From Culex pipiens pallens (taxonomy: Eukaryota; Arthropoda; Insecta; Diptera; Culicidae), in contig NC_068939.1 of NCBI RefSeq assembly GCF_016801865.2, forward strand, positions 91,718,879 to 91,782,878: DNA of 64,000 bases, in the 5' to 3' direction. The notes under the pieces were generated by a model. The model saw nothing but the letters and a program-made list of their open reading frames with translations. It searched no databases and was not told where the DNA came from. Each line of letters starts with the position of its first letter. The stretch's first letter is position 1. A program made the position numbers and the translations under genes. Shown piece after piece: positions 12,501-23,800 of this stretch.

Positions 12501-15024
12501 AATAGATAGGCTTAAGCAATCACCAAACTTGTTTGAAAAAAAGTTATACAATTGGGCACCTTTAAACGTAATACTTCGTTCGCCAGCTAAAGTTGAAACA
12601 TTGGGACGCTGTAATGAATCGTGGTTTCTTGTAAAATGATTATGAGTGGAGGGTTTAAATTTTGTATTACTATGAGTTTGATTTGCTAAACATGAATAAA
12701 TAAAACAGCATGATTGAATGATGTAAATGCCTCTTACAGGATAAATATTTTTGAATTTAGTGTACAAATCAACGGAATGACTACGGATTGGCAAGTTAAA
12801 GATTATTCTTAAGAATTTGTTCTGAGCAATTTGAACTTTGTTAATAAGAATGTTACATGCGTTACCCCAAACAGCAGTTATATACGAAAGAAGAGAGCTA
12901 AACAATGAATGATATATTAACAAAAGGACACTTAAAGGTAGTTTGTGTTTGATTTTATAAATGATTCCAGTTATTTTGTTAAGCTTTAGTAATAATGAAT
13001 TTATATAAGGTGACCAATTAAGTCTGTTATCTAAGATGATTCCAAGATATTTGCATTCATCTATGACTTTAAAATCAGGAAAACTGTTTTTTGTTAGTGT
13101 CAATCTGTTAGGAATGGAACGATTAGAGTTTTTAATATTTATTATATTTGATTTATTAATATTCAAAGTTAATTTGTTAATTCGGAAATATTCAACAAGG
13201 GTTTTGAGATCATCGTGCAAGTTTTTATCATTTTCGGAAGCAGACTTGTTAAATATTATACAGAAAAGAAGAATCGTCAGCAAAAAGTTTCAATTTACCT
13301 TTAAGAGATAGGAATGCTAAATCATTTAAGTAAATTATGAAAAATAATGGTCCAAGTACCGAGCCTTGTGGAACACCTACATCAATAAATTTAATATTAC
13401 TTTTAATACCATCAAAACTTACAAACTGGGATCTATTAGATAGATAACTTTTAAACAAATCTAGAGTAACACCACGAACACCAGCCCGTTCGAGTTTAGC
13501 TAACAAAATATTATGGTGTCAAAAGCTTTAGATAAATCCAAAAACAGTCCAAGCACATCCTCCTTATCTGTGTGGTGCGAGCTCTGTCGCCGTTTTCACA
13601 CCAGATCAAACTGTCAAAATTACATAAGCGTTTCAAGGCTTTCAACGCTCATGGTATGGCAGATTTTGAAATCAAAATATATTTTTTCAAAGTTTTTTTT
13701 AAATTTTATTAGGCTTTTAATGAATTTGTATACTTATAAATTGGTTTATGTCAAGCTTCGTGTGTGTACCGGGTTCGAGTTAGCTTTGAGCTATTCAGTT
13801 TGACAATTCTAAACCGACCAAAGAGATGGTTTAAAAAATCGTTGTTTTGTGAGTTATTTCAATTTTGTTTAGTCTTTTGTAATTTGTGAATCAAATCTGG
13901 ATTCGTTTCAGATTATTGATGGCCGTGATTTGCGTTAAATGTGGTTTCAATTTTGCGAAATTCAATCAGTTGGAAATGGTGGAGAAAAACAACAACTTTT
14001 TAAAAAAAACATAAAAAAGTATGATAAAATTTACATGATATCACTTCAATATCTGGTATACCATAATTTTGTATGTACCTTGACCATAACTGACAGCTCG
14101 CACGACCTAGCTCCTTATCATCTAAGTGGCGTTGAATTTTATTAACTAAGTCAATTACTGCGTTAGTTGTAGAAGATTTCTGTCTAAACCCATACTGTTG
14201 AGTGCAAAAGAATTTTGTGCTAATTAAGAAGTGATTTATTAAAAAAAATTGCATCGCCAAAATCAAGTTGGTGAGAATAACAATACGGCTTCTGCAAAAA
14301 CTGTGGTGCACTGCAGTCTACATCCAGGCTTATTCTTGCAAGTGGCAATAGACTACGAGATGGCGTTAGTGTACACCCGCCATGTTTTTACACACGATTT
14401 TCAAATTATTTTGTTCTAGCTGCTACGTCTGTTGTCTGTGATTTAATTATAAATTAATGCGCAAACTTGTAAGAAGCAAAATGTGGCATATTAGATGTTC
14501 CATTCTTTTCAAAACCTTTCCCCTCCCTACTTCCAGTGGTTCTACTACTTCGCCATCGCCGAGGACCTGGTCCTGCGGTTCGGCTGGACGCTCTCGATGA
14601 GCCTCATCGAGATGGGCTACATCGACCGGGAGATCATCGTGTCGTTTCTGGCCCCGCTGGAGGTGTTCCGGCGCTTCATCTGGAACTACTTCCGGCTGGA
14701 GAACGAGCATTTAAACAATTGCGGTAATTTCCGCGCCGTGCGTGACATTTCCGTCGCCCCGATGGACTGTTCCGACCAGGTATGTGGATTAAAATGTTAT
14801 TTGTTAAGATGATTGTTATTCCGGATGGTGCCGTGGCGTGTGCCAATCAAGATAATTTCACTTAAGCGGAAATCTCATTTCAGACAACGATCCTGCGTAT
14901 GATGGACGAGGAGGACGGCGTCCGGAATCGGCGCACGCTGAAGAAGGTCAGCGGCGGCAAGAAGAAATCCGAACAGAGGCTTTTGCTACGTGACGCAGAA
15001 TCGACGGAGGACCTGGAAATGTAA
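3534..15024 (+). CDS. XPR1: XPR1 homologue, SPX-EXS phosphate exporter (five exons)
   Basis: Exons are 3534-3602, 4068-4221, 7977-9385, 14537-14779 and 14884-15024. All junctions are GT-AG and the phases close to 2016 bp, 671 aa plus stop; human XPR1 is 696 aa. XPR1 exports inorganic phosphate across the plasma membrane and senses inositol pyrophosphates through its SPX domain. The start MKFAEHLAAHITPEWRKQY matches the SPX amino terminus. SPX pocket residues are in place: Tyr22, Lys26, and the basic KILKKHDK cluster at 156-163. Several hydrophobic segments follow from about residue 232. The EXS region occupies roughly 415-620 and includes EDLVLRFGWTLSMSL and FRLENEHLNNCG. The carboxyl tail has MMDEEDGVRNR. 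Introns 2 (3.8 kb) and 3 (5.2 kb) are filled with transposable elements. The family call is firm; exon edges were read by eye. Confidence 0.95.
4278..4415. mobile_element. Small MITE in XPR1 intron 2
   Basis: A 138-bp element with 13-bp perfect terminal inverted repeats, aattcaagcaaaa at 4278-4290 and its complement at 4403-4415. Inside there is a second inverted pair, cgaagtgtaaacaa and ttgtttacacttcg, so the whole folds on itself. It has no coding capacity. The target duplication is not clear. Confidence 0.7.
5044..5517. repeat. Palindrome nested in the 3.1-kb element
   Basis: Arms of about 200 bp (5044-5240 and 5315-5517) are near-perfect reverse complements around a roughly 70-bp loop. 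Both outer ends read attgacatttttcgacc in opposite directions. Frames in the two arms are mirror images of each other and are not genes. Confidence 0.75.
5704..6392. repeat. Foldback element with ends tgacaaaaaaaa / ttttattgtca
   Basis: Two arms of about 300 bp are imperfect reverse complements. Matching landmarks are gataccccctgg against agggtatccctg, and gcaactttgtcgaagggtgc against gcacccttcgacaaagttg. It has no coding capacity and is nested in the 3.1-kb TIR element. Confidence 0.7.
6397..6608. mobile_element. MITE with ends tacacac/gctgtgta, rich in ACTGAA motifs
   Basis: A 212-bp segment starting tacacaccaatttctcatta and ending atcagaatttgctgtgta. The arms are roughly complementary, and the interior repeats ttactgaa / ttcagtaa many times in both orientations. 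The terminal similarity is imperfect, so the family is not assigned. Confidence 0.5.
6609..7143. other. Unassigned interior of the 3.1-kb element
   Basis: AT-rich sequence with no open frame of interest and no pairing partner found in the window. A short hairpin, ctttctttagtaagaaag, sits at about 7125-7142 just before the right terminal arm. Confidence 0.4.
9401..11087. mobile_element. Foldback element with GAGCAATTCCA termini in XPR1 intron 3
   Basis: It begins gagcaattcca 16 bp inside the intron donor and ends tggaattgctc at 11087. Inner parts of the arms match well: atttcaatgaaact with taacatgt-like text at 9450-9500, and the complement at 10985-11040. A shorter inverted pair lies inside (9605-9680 against 9795-9860, sharing cgttgcatc and the phrase caaaaagcggccaaag). 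The same inner phrases recur in the element at about 56915-58690. No gene is present. Confidence 0.65.
11088..12062. other. AT-rich intron DNA with a short tandem duplication
   Basis: No gene or complete element is recognised. The phrase attgatgcatcgattgctgg occurs twice, at about 11351 and 11388, as a tandem duplication of about 37 bp. A GC-richer patch at 11640-11900 carries overlapping open frames on both strands without recognisable motifs. Confidence 0.4.
12420..14240 (-). pseudogene. Degenerate reverse transcriptase of the LINE
   Basis: Readable pieces are 12420-13283, 13249-13506 and part of 14120-14240. The catalytic Asp-Asp pair (FADDSS) is present in the middle piece. The frame shifts just after it at about 13250-13283, and again near 13515 between the LSKAFD motif and the next piece. 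The frame is also split by the 13569-14110 insertion. In the family this protein copies element RNA at a nicked target. This copy cannot produce a full protein. Confidence 0.8.
13569..14110. mobile_element. DNA element with 9-bp target duplication inside the LINE
   Basis: The 9-bp sequence ctccttatc flanks it exactly (13560-13568 and 14111-14119). Both copies of the duplication lie in the codons for the RT phrase DDKE, and removing the insert with one copy rejoins the RT text. The termini share an imperfect inverted repeat, gtgcgagctctgtc near the left end and gacagctcgcac near the right end. A 9-bp duplication is typical of Mutator-like elements. No transposase is seen in its 542 bp. Confidence 0.8.
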
Positions 15025-15731
15025 AGAATCACTACTGGTTGGGACCATGCATGCGTTCTGTTTACAAATTTGCATACCATAAGTTCGGTGTTTACTGTGT
15101 GTAGAGAAACTCTGCAGCAGATTCACAATCAGAACCATTGTCAGTCATTCACGACGACGACGACGACGGCGACGCCACTATACAACGTCGTCACGTGCGT
15201 TTCACGCAGAGCATGTGACTTCTGATGTGACTTGAATTGCATTTCATCTTTCTGTGTCTGCCTTTAGTTAGTTCAGAGGGAAGCCTAGCTTCAGTCGCTG
15301 TGATTTGTCGTTGTAACGCTTTGAGAATGCCCCCATCCCCCTGTACTGCTTCCGTAGAGATCAAATGTGGAGATAAATCTATAATTACCCCACCGCCTTA
15401 CCCCCCGTATCTCTCCTCTATCTCTCTCTTTATGTGTATTTCGCAGGAATCAGAGTAAAAACCGGAAGGTCCAGTGGGAAATATAGGCCACGGCCATCAG
15501 CGGACGCAAAATTGGGTTATCATCCATCATCACCCCCCTAGACCCACTTCCTCCTCCCTTGCACGCGCAAATCCTCCTTTCCTCGGCACGGTGCACCACC
15601 ATCACCACCACTAACAGGAAAGTTTCCCTTTTTACCGCCACTCATGTGGATAACTAACAACTCATACAACCCATTTCAATAGTCGTCATAATTTGTACAA
15701 CAACTTGTTCGACACGCGCGAGAGAAATAAA
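15025..15731 (+). promoter_or_regulatory. XPR1 3' UTR with polyadenylation signal
   Basis: From the XPR1 stop codon to AATAAA at 15726-15731 the DNA is less AT-rich than the flanks and contains no transposon. It includes a GAC trinucleotide run (cgacgacgacgacgacgg) at about 15152. The signal position is a guess based on the hexamer alone. Confidence 0.5.
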
Positions 15732-16078
15732 ACAAACAAAAAAATCACTTGGATGTACTGTATTATGCACACAGGGACGTAAATGTATGTGAATGAGAAA
15801 CAATCGTGAAACGACAGATGGATATTATTTTTAAAAAGTGATGAATGCAGCGAGGATTGTTGAAAAGAATTGGAGGAAAATATATGTATTGATTTATGAA
15901 AGGGTGTTGTTTTATTATTCATCTCGAGAATGTCCATAACAATTAAACTACCCCTTTCAGTTTTTCCAGAGTATTACAATGTGAAACTTTCCGGAAAGAA
16001 TACCTATGCAACAATATAATGCATGCAATACCATCATCAATGTAACAAGAGTTCAATCGAAATGCATACCTAAATTTT
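15732..16078. other. Intergenic DNA, nothing recognised
   Basis: AT-rich sequence between the XPR1 polyadenylation signal and the composite SINE. No gene, repeat or inverted pair was identified. Confidence 0.5.
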
Positions 16079-16098
16079 ACCTAGTACTAAGATACCTG

Positions 16099-16100
<2 letters not shown>

Positions 16101-16148
<48 letters not shown>

Positions 16149-16706
16149 CCAACCAAACGGGACCATGCGGCCGCTTCTTACAAATTGAGTTGTTGCCATG
16201 TATTTTCAGATTTTCATTCTATACATAGGGCAGCGAATGACCAAGAAGGTTAAAGCTGCCAGAAATAAATGAATTAACAACAACAACAACATTCTATACA
16301 TGTAGAAAAACTCGCACTGGAATTTGGATGGTGTTAGCTCTGCCGAGCTTCGGTGACCCATTTCTACGCTGGCTAGCCGTGCGCGAGGTACCTCAGCTTA
16401 AATCGACAAGCCCCGCCGTTTGCATCAATCGGTTTCAAACGTTATTTAGAACTTCCAAACTCTTGTCAAATGTACAAATACCCAGCGCATATATAGTTCA
16501 CCAAGTCGTGATGGCCTAGTGGTTAGCATTTTTGATTACCAATCCAAAGGAAGGGGAATTGAACCTAGGCTCGAGCGATTTTGATGTTTATTGATATGTT
16601 CAGATTTTCAAATATTTCTATTTCCATAACTTTCTCGTTGGGAGCCGAACCCGGGACCATTCGCTTACAAAGCAAACACCATAACCAGTTAGCTACGGCT
16701 GCTCCC
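16101..16706 (-). mobile_element. Composite SINE with tRNA-Thr-like head and (CA)n tail, copy 1
   Basis: Read on the minus strand, it starts at 16706 with gggagcagccgtagctaact, a tRNA-like head whose anticodon loop TTTGTAA gives TGT (Thr). A second tRNA-like module in the opposite orientation follows at about 16507-16575, then a unique body, and it ends in a dinucleotide run (GT on +, 16101-16147). A 22-bp target duplication with one mismatch flanks it (16079-16100 and 16707-16728, beginning acctagtactaag). It carries a nested 63-bp insertion. The same element lies at 43261-43855 on the other strand. The tRNA-like parts are retroposon promoters, not working tRNA genes. Confidence 0.85.
16227..16289 (+). 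mobile_element. 63-bp hairpin retroposon nested in the composite SINE
   Basis: It is flanked by an exact 12-bp duplication, cattctatacat, at 16215-16226 and 16290-16301. The matching site in the other SINE copy (43715-43726, on the opposite strand) is single, which gives the empty site. The insert has a stem ggcagc...gctgcc with a loop of about 20 nt, then aaataaat and an (AAC)n tail. A second copy sits at 32445-32500. Confidence 0.85.
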
Positions 16707-16728
16707 ACCTAGTACTAAGAGACCTGAT

Positions 16729-17535
16729 TGCTCGAAATTGTCCCCTTCTTTTACAATCACAAGTCGGACAAAAGGTTCCAAAATTTTGAGGAAAAAAGTG
16801 TTTTAAAATGCATTCTACACCAGTCTAGTTGTTTTGCAAATGGTTGCGGCTTCTGTGTCATGAGCAGAAGGATCAGAAATAATCCCGGTCGCACGGAATC
16901 GGTTGTTATGTTTGAAATGGAATTCGTAAACGATTCGCATGAATTCCGTTGCAGAATTCCGATTGAGTTACATTTTCTGTAAGTTGAGAAAAAGATCTTT
17001 TAAGTTTGAAAAAATGTTTATCACACACACATTTTATTAGAAATGTATTCAACAGCGATCTCAAATTTGTTTTTCTTTATGCATTTGTTTAGTTTATTTT
17101 GTACTATTGAATGATTTATTGATTTCGATTTGAAAAAGTACGATGGGACGTGGTATGTGAACATTTCTAGACTAGTTCTAGACGCCTTCTGTCAATGTAC
17201 ATCGGAATAAGCTGGATACACTCAATGTTTACATTTGTTTATAGGACCTTATAAAAAAAGTCAAGATTACCTTCAAAGTCTATCAAAATGTTCACATACT
17301 GTCGTACTAACTTGTCGCACGTGCATTTTGGCCAAATTGAGTTAAGAACGCCATTTTGTGCAGCTCACAAAGTCTTCACCTTCACAGATTGAAAAATTCG
17401 AATTCAATCCAGAGATATTCAATAAAAACCAAAAAAAACTCCGTGCATTGTTGACTCAAGTTTCAATCTAGTCGTGCAAACTTGACACACCCTGAAACGC
17501 GTTTGACACTCATGCCCGACTATGGTAACCTTTTT
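16729..17535. other. Intergenic DNA, nothing recognised
   Basis: AT-rich sequence without a supported gene. The 84-codon frame near 16728 has no recognisable motif and is not called. Confidence 0.5.
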
Positions 17536-17834
17536 GCCTTCCTCACTGAGGTAAGGCTATAATCCTGCTCGAAAAATGAACTTTTGAAATACAGCTCGTA
17601 GACCTATATTCATGTATACCTATCGACTCAGAATCGAAAACTGAACAAATGTCTGTGTGTGTGTGTGTATGTGTGTGTGTGTGTATGTATGTATGTGTTC
17701 AAAATTCTTGCCAAGTTTTCTCAGCACTGGCTGGACCGATTTTGATCAAACCGGTTGCATTCGACTTGGTTTAGGGTCCCATACATCGCTATTGAATTGT
17801 TTGAAGTTTCGATAAGTAGTTCAAAAGTTATATA

Positions 17835-20800
17835 TAAAAATGTGTTTTCACATTTAACCGGATCTCATTTATATGCATGAAAACTATGTCCGGATCCATC
17901 ATCCAACCCATCGTTGGTTAGGTAATCGAAAAACCTTTCCAACGAATCCAAAACACTGAAGATCTGGCAACCCTGTCTCGAGATATGGCCACTTAAGTGA
18001 TATTGATGCACTTTTTGGAAGCCGAATCTCACTTAAATGTATGTAAACGAAGTCCGGATCCATCATCCGACCCATCGTTGGTTAGGTAATCGAGAGACCT
18101 TTCCAACGAGTCCAAAACATAGAAGATCTGGCAACCCTGTCTCGAGATATGTCCTCTTAAGTGATATTGATGCACTTTTTTGAAGCCGGATCCCACTTAA
18201 ATGTATGTAAACTATGTCCGGATCCACCATCCGACCCATTGTTGGTTAGGTAATCAAAAAACCTTTCCAACGAGCCCAAAACATTGAAGATCTGGCAACC
18301 CTGTCTCGAGATATGGCCACTTAAGTGATATTGATGCTCTTTTTGGAAGCCGGATCTTACTTAAATGTATGTAAACTATGTCCGGCTCCACCATCCGACC
18401 CATTGTTGGTTAGGTAATCGAAAAACCTTTCCAACGAATCCAAAACACTGAAGATCTGGCAACCCCGTCTCGAGATATGGCCACTTAAGTAATATTTATG
18501 TACTTTTTGGAAGCCGGATCTCACTTAAATGTATGTAAACTATGTCCGGATCCACCATCCGACCCATTGTTGGTTAGGTAATCAAAAAACCTTTCCAACG
18601 AGTCCAAAACATTGAAGATCTGGCAACCCTGTCTCGAGATATGGCCACTTAAGTGATATTGATGCTCTTTTTGGAAGCCGGATCTCACTTAAATGTATGT
18701 AAACTATGTCCGGATCCACCATCCGACCCATCGTTGGTTAGGTAATCGAAAAACCTTTCCAACGAATCCAAAACACTGAAGATCTGGCAACCCTGTCTCG
18801 AGATATGGCCACTTAAGTGATATTGATGCACTTTTTGGAAGCCGGATCTCACTTAAATGTATGTAAACTATGTCCGGATCCTCCATCCGACCCATCGTTG
18901 ATTAGGTTATCAAATAACCTTTCCAACGAGTCCAAAACATTGAAGATCTGGCAACCCTGTCTCGAGATATGGCCACTTAAGTAATATTTATGTACTTTTT
19001 GGAAGCCGGATCTTACTTAAATGTATGTAAACTATGTCCGGCTCCACCATCCGACCCATTGTTGGTTAGGTAATCAAAAAACCTTTCCAACGAGTCCAAA
19101 ACACTGAAGATCTGGCAACCCTGTCTCGAGATATGGCCACTTAAGTGATATTGATGCTCTTTTTGGAAGCCGGATCTTACTTAAATGTATGTAAACTATG
19201 TCCGGCTCCACCATCCGACCCATCGTTGGTTAGGTAATCAAAAAACCTTTCCAACGAATCCAAAACACTGAAGATCTGGCAACCCTGTCTCGAGATATGG
19301 CCACTTAAGTGATATTGATGCACTTTTTGGAAGCCGAATCTCACTTAAATGTATGTAAACGAAGTCCGGATCCATCATCCGACCCATCGTTGGTTAGGTA
19401 ATCGAGAGACCTTTCCAACGAGTCCAAAACATAGAAGATCTGGCAACCCTGTCTCGAGATATGTCCTCTTAAGTGATATTGATGCACTTTTTTGAAGCCG
19501 GATCCCACTTAAATGTATGTAAACTATGTCCGGATCCACCATTCGACCCATCGTTGGTTAGGTTATCAAATAACCTTTCCAACGAGTCCAAAACATTGAA
19601 GATCTGGCAACCCTGTCTCGAGATATGGCAACTTAAGTGATATTGATGCTCTTTTTGGAAGCCGGATCTCACTTAAATGTATGTAAACTATGTCCGGCTC
19701 CACCATCCGACCCATCGTTGGTTAGGTAATCGAAAAACCTTTCCAACGAATCCAAAACACTGAAGATCTGGCAACCCCGTCTCGAGATATGGCCACTTAA
19801 GTAATATTTATGTACTTTTTGGAAGCCGGATCTCACTTAAATGTATGTAAACTATGTCCGGATCCACCATCCGACCCATTGTTGGTTAGGTAATCAAAAA
19901 ACCTTTCCAACGAGTCCAAAACATTGAAGATCTGGCAACCCTGTCTCGAGATATGGCCACTTAAGTGATATTGATGCTCTTTTTGGAAGCCGGATCTCAC
20001 TTAAATGTATGTAAACTATGTCCGGATCCACCATCCGACCCATCGTTGGTTAGGTAATCGAAAAACCTTTCCAACGAATCCAAAACACTGAAGATCTGGC
20101 AACCCTGTCTCGAGATATGGCCACTTAAGTGATATTGATGCACTTTTTGGAAGCCGGATCTCACTTAAATGTATGTAAACTATGTCCGGATCCTCCATCC
20201 GACCCATCGTTGATTAGGTTATCAAATAACCTTTCCAACGAGTCCAAAACATTGAAGATCTGGCAACCCTGTCTCGAGATATGGCCACTTAAGTAATATT
20301 TATGTACTTTTTGGAAGCCGGATCTCACTTAAATGTATGTAAACTATGTCCGGCTCCACCATCCGACCCATCGTTGGTTAGGTAATCGAAAAACCTTTCC
20401 AACGAATCCAAAACACTGAAGATCTGGCAACCCCGTCTCGAGATATGGCCACTTAAGTAATATTTATGTACTTTTTGGAAGCCGGATCTCACTTAAATGT
20501 ATGTAAACTATGTCCGGATCCACCATCCGACCCATTGTTGGTTAGGTAATCAAAAAACCTTTCCAACGAGTCCAAAACACTGAAGATCTGGCAACCCTGT
20601 CTCGAGATATGGCCACTTAAGTGATATTGATGCTCTTTTTGGAAGCCGGATCTTACTTAAATGTATGTAAACTATGTCCGGCTCCATCATCCGACCCATC
20701 GTTGGTTAGGTAATCGAAAAACCTTTCCAACGAATCCAAAACACTGAAGATCTGGCAACCCCGTCTCGAGATATGGCCACTTAAGTAATATTTATGTACT

Positions 20801-23800
20801 TTTTGGAAGCCGGATCTCACTTAAATGTATGTAAACTATGTCCGGATCCACCATCCGACCCATTGTTGGTTAGGTAATCAAAAAACCTTTCCAACGAGTC
20901 CAAAACATTGAAGATCTGGCAACCCTGTCTCGAGATATGGCCACTTAAGTGATATTGATGCTCTTTTTGGAAGCCGGATCTTACTTAAATGTATGTAAAC
21001 TATGTCCGGCTCCACCATCCGACCCATTGTTGGTTAGGTAATCGAAAAACCTTTCCAACGAATCCAAAACACTGAAGATCTGGCAACCCCGTCTCGAGAT
21101 ATGGCCACTTAAGTAATATTTATGTACTTTTTAGAAGCCGGATCTCACTTAAATGTATGTAAACTATGTCCGGATCCACCATCCGACCCATTGTTGGTTA
21201 GGTAATCAAAAAACCTTTCCAACGAGTCCAAAACATTGAAGATCTGGCAACCCTGTCTCGAGATATGGCCACTTAAGTGATATTGATGCTCTTTTTGGAA
21301 GCCGGATCTCACTTAAATGTATGTAAACTATGTCCGGATCCACCATCCGACCCATCGTTGGTTAGGTAATCGAAAAACCTTTCCAACGAATCCAAAACAC
21401 TGAAGATCTGGCAACCCTGTCTCGAGATATGGCCACTTAAGTGATATTGATGCACTTTTTGGAAGCCGGATCTCACTTAAATGTATGTAAACTATGTCCG
21501 GATCCTCCATCCGACCCATCGTTGATTAGGTTATCAAATAACCTTTCCAACGAGTCCAAAACATTGAAGATCTGGCAACCCTGTCTCGAGATATGGCCAC
21601 TTAAGTAATATTTATGTACTTTTTGGAAGCCGGATCTCACTTAAATGTATGTAAACTATGTCCGGCTCCACCATCCGACCCATCGTTGGTTAGGTAATCG
21701 AAAAACCTTTCCAACGAATCCAAAACACTGAAGATCTGGCAACCCCGTCTCGAGATATGGCCACTTAAGTAATATTTATGTACTTTTTGGAAGCCGGATC
21801 TCACTTAAATGTATGTAAACTATGTCCGGATCCACCATCCGACCCATTGTTGGTTAGGTAATCAAAAAACCTTTCCAACGAGTCCAAAACACTGAAGATC
21901 TGGCAACCCTGTCTCGAGATATGGCCACTTAAGTGATATTGATGCTCTTTTTGGAAGCCGGATCTTACTTAAATAGCATAGCATAGCATAGCATAGCATA
22001 ACGGGTCTGCACCACGCTGTAGGGGGTGCCACAATGGTCAATTCAATATTCTTAGACAATTTGATTGCTGCCCGGTACAACCAAGAATATCTAAGAACGT
22101 AAATTTCCACACTGTGCTCCAAGGCTACGCCCATACAGTCCCGTGGGGATTTGGGAGGGGATGTTTTTGTTGTTCACTAGTGGCAAAAGTGCAGGGAACC
22201 CATGCGACTTTTAAAAGTGAACGGAATATTTTTGGGAGGTTTGGAATGGGGGTTAGGGGAATTTCATCGGGCCGATGAAAATGGTTGAGTGCGTAATGTA
22301 TTTAATGATTTGAATGTTTGTAAGTGTGAATGTGAGTCTGTAGTGTATTATCTGATAAGCATATAGTTTTGTAATAATGATAAATAATAAATATAATAAA
22401 TATAGTAAATAAAAAAAATATAATAAATATAATAAATACAATCAAGATGATTCCAGGAAGCTGTAAAAAAAAAGTTATTTAAAATATAAATGCTCCAGAT
22501 GGTTCCCATGCTGTTTTAGAAAGTTTCGTTAATTTAAGCAATTTGATCATATATGGTATGAGGATATGGTATATTACAGGAAAGGAATAGGATAAGGAAT
22601 AATATGAACATTTAAATAAATCATATAGTGAGTAGACAAATTTACATGTAAACATTTGATCTAAAATAATTCCAGGAAGCTGTCAAAAATGAAAATAATT
22701 TTAAAACTAATACTCCAGATGGAAACACAAATAAAACAACAAAGACACAAGAATCCTAACACGCGGCTTCGCACCTTTCACATAATTCGACATGAACACG
22801 ATCACGAATACAGCACAAAAAGAACGCCACAAAAATCCATCTTCCCGGCGCTGCTGCTCACACGATAATGACGCGCAATAATATTCATTAGCACAATGAC
22901 CCCCCTCACCGCATGCATGATATGAACACGATCACGAATACAGCACAAAAAGAACGCCACAAAAATCCATCTTCTCGGCGCTGCTGCTCACACGATAATG
23001 ACGCGCAATAATCTGGAAGCCGGATCTTACTTAAATGTATGTAAACTATGTCCGGCTCCACCATCCGACCCATCGTTGGTTAGGTAATCGAAAAACCTTT
23101 CCAACGAATCCAAAACACTGAAGATCTGGCAACCCCGTCTCGAGATATGGCCACTTAAGTAATATTTATGTACTTTTTGGAAGCCGGATCTCACTTAAAT
23201 GTATGTAAACTATGTCCGGATCCACCATCCGACCCATTGTTGGTTAGGTAATCAAAAAACCTTTCCAACGAGCCCAAAACATTGAAGATCTGGCAACCCT
23301 GTCTCGAGATATGGCCACTTAAGTGATATTGATGCTCTTTTTGGAAGCCGGATCTTACTTAAATGTATGTAAACTATGTCCGGCTCCACCATCCGACCCA
23401 TTGTTGGTTAGGTAATCGAAAAACCTTTCCAACGAATCCAAAACACTGAAGATCTGGCAACCCCGTCTCGAGATATGGCCACTTAAGTAATATTTATGTA
23501 CTTTTTAGAAGCCGGATCTCACTTAAATGTATGTAAACTATGTCCGGATCCACCATCCGACCCATTGTTGGTTAGGTAATCAAAAAACCTTTCCAACGAG
23601 TCCAAAACATTGAAGATCTGGCAACCCTGTCTCGAGATATGGCCACTTAAGAGATATTGATGCTCTTTTTGGAAGCCGGATCTCACTTAAATGTATGTAA
23701 ACTATGTCCGGATCCACCATCCGACCCATCGTTGGTTAGGTAATCGAAAAACCTTTCCAACGAACCCAAAACACTGAAGATCTGGCAACCCTGTCTCGAG

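Larger units (their letters stand above)
12063..14290 (-). mobile_element. Non-LTR retrotransposon (LINE), 5'-truncated, CR1/Jockey-like
   Basis: The minus strand encodes a decayed reverse transcriptase. Motifs in order are QQYGFRQKSSTTNAV (about 14190-14235), LFLDLSKAFDT (about 13520-13550), GVPQGSVLGPLFF, the catalytic FADD (about 13265-13280), and then the YLGIILDNRLNW thumb region. The 3' end is a (TTCAA)n tail on the minus strand, seen as ttgaattgaattgaa at about 12065-12090. At least two frameshifts break the frame. A 542-bp DNA element is inserted at 13569-14110. Only the RT and carboxyl part survive; no endonuclease was seen. Clade assignment is approximate. Confidence 0.85.
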
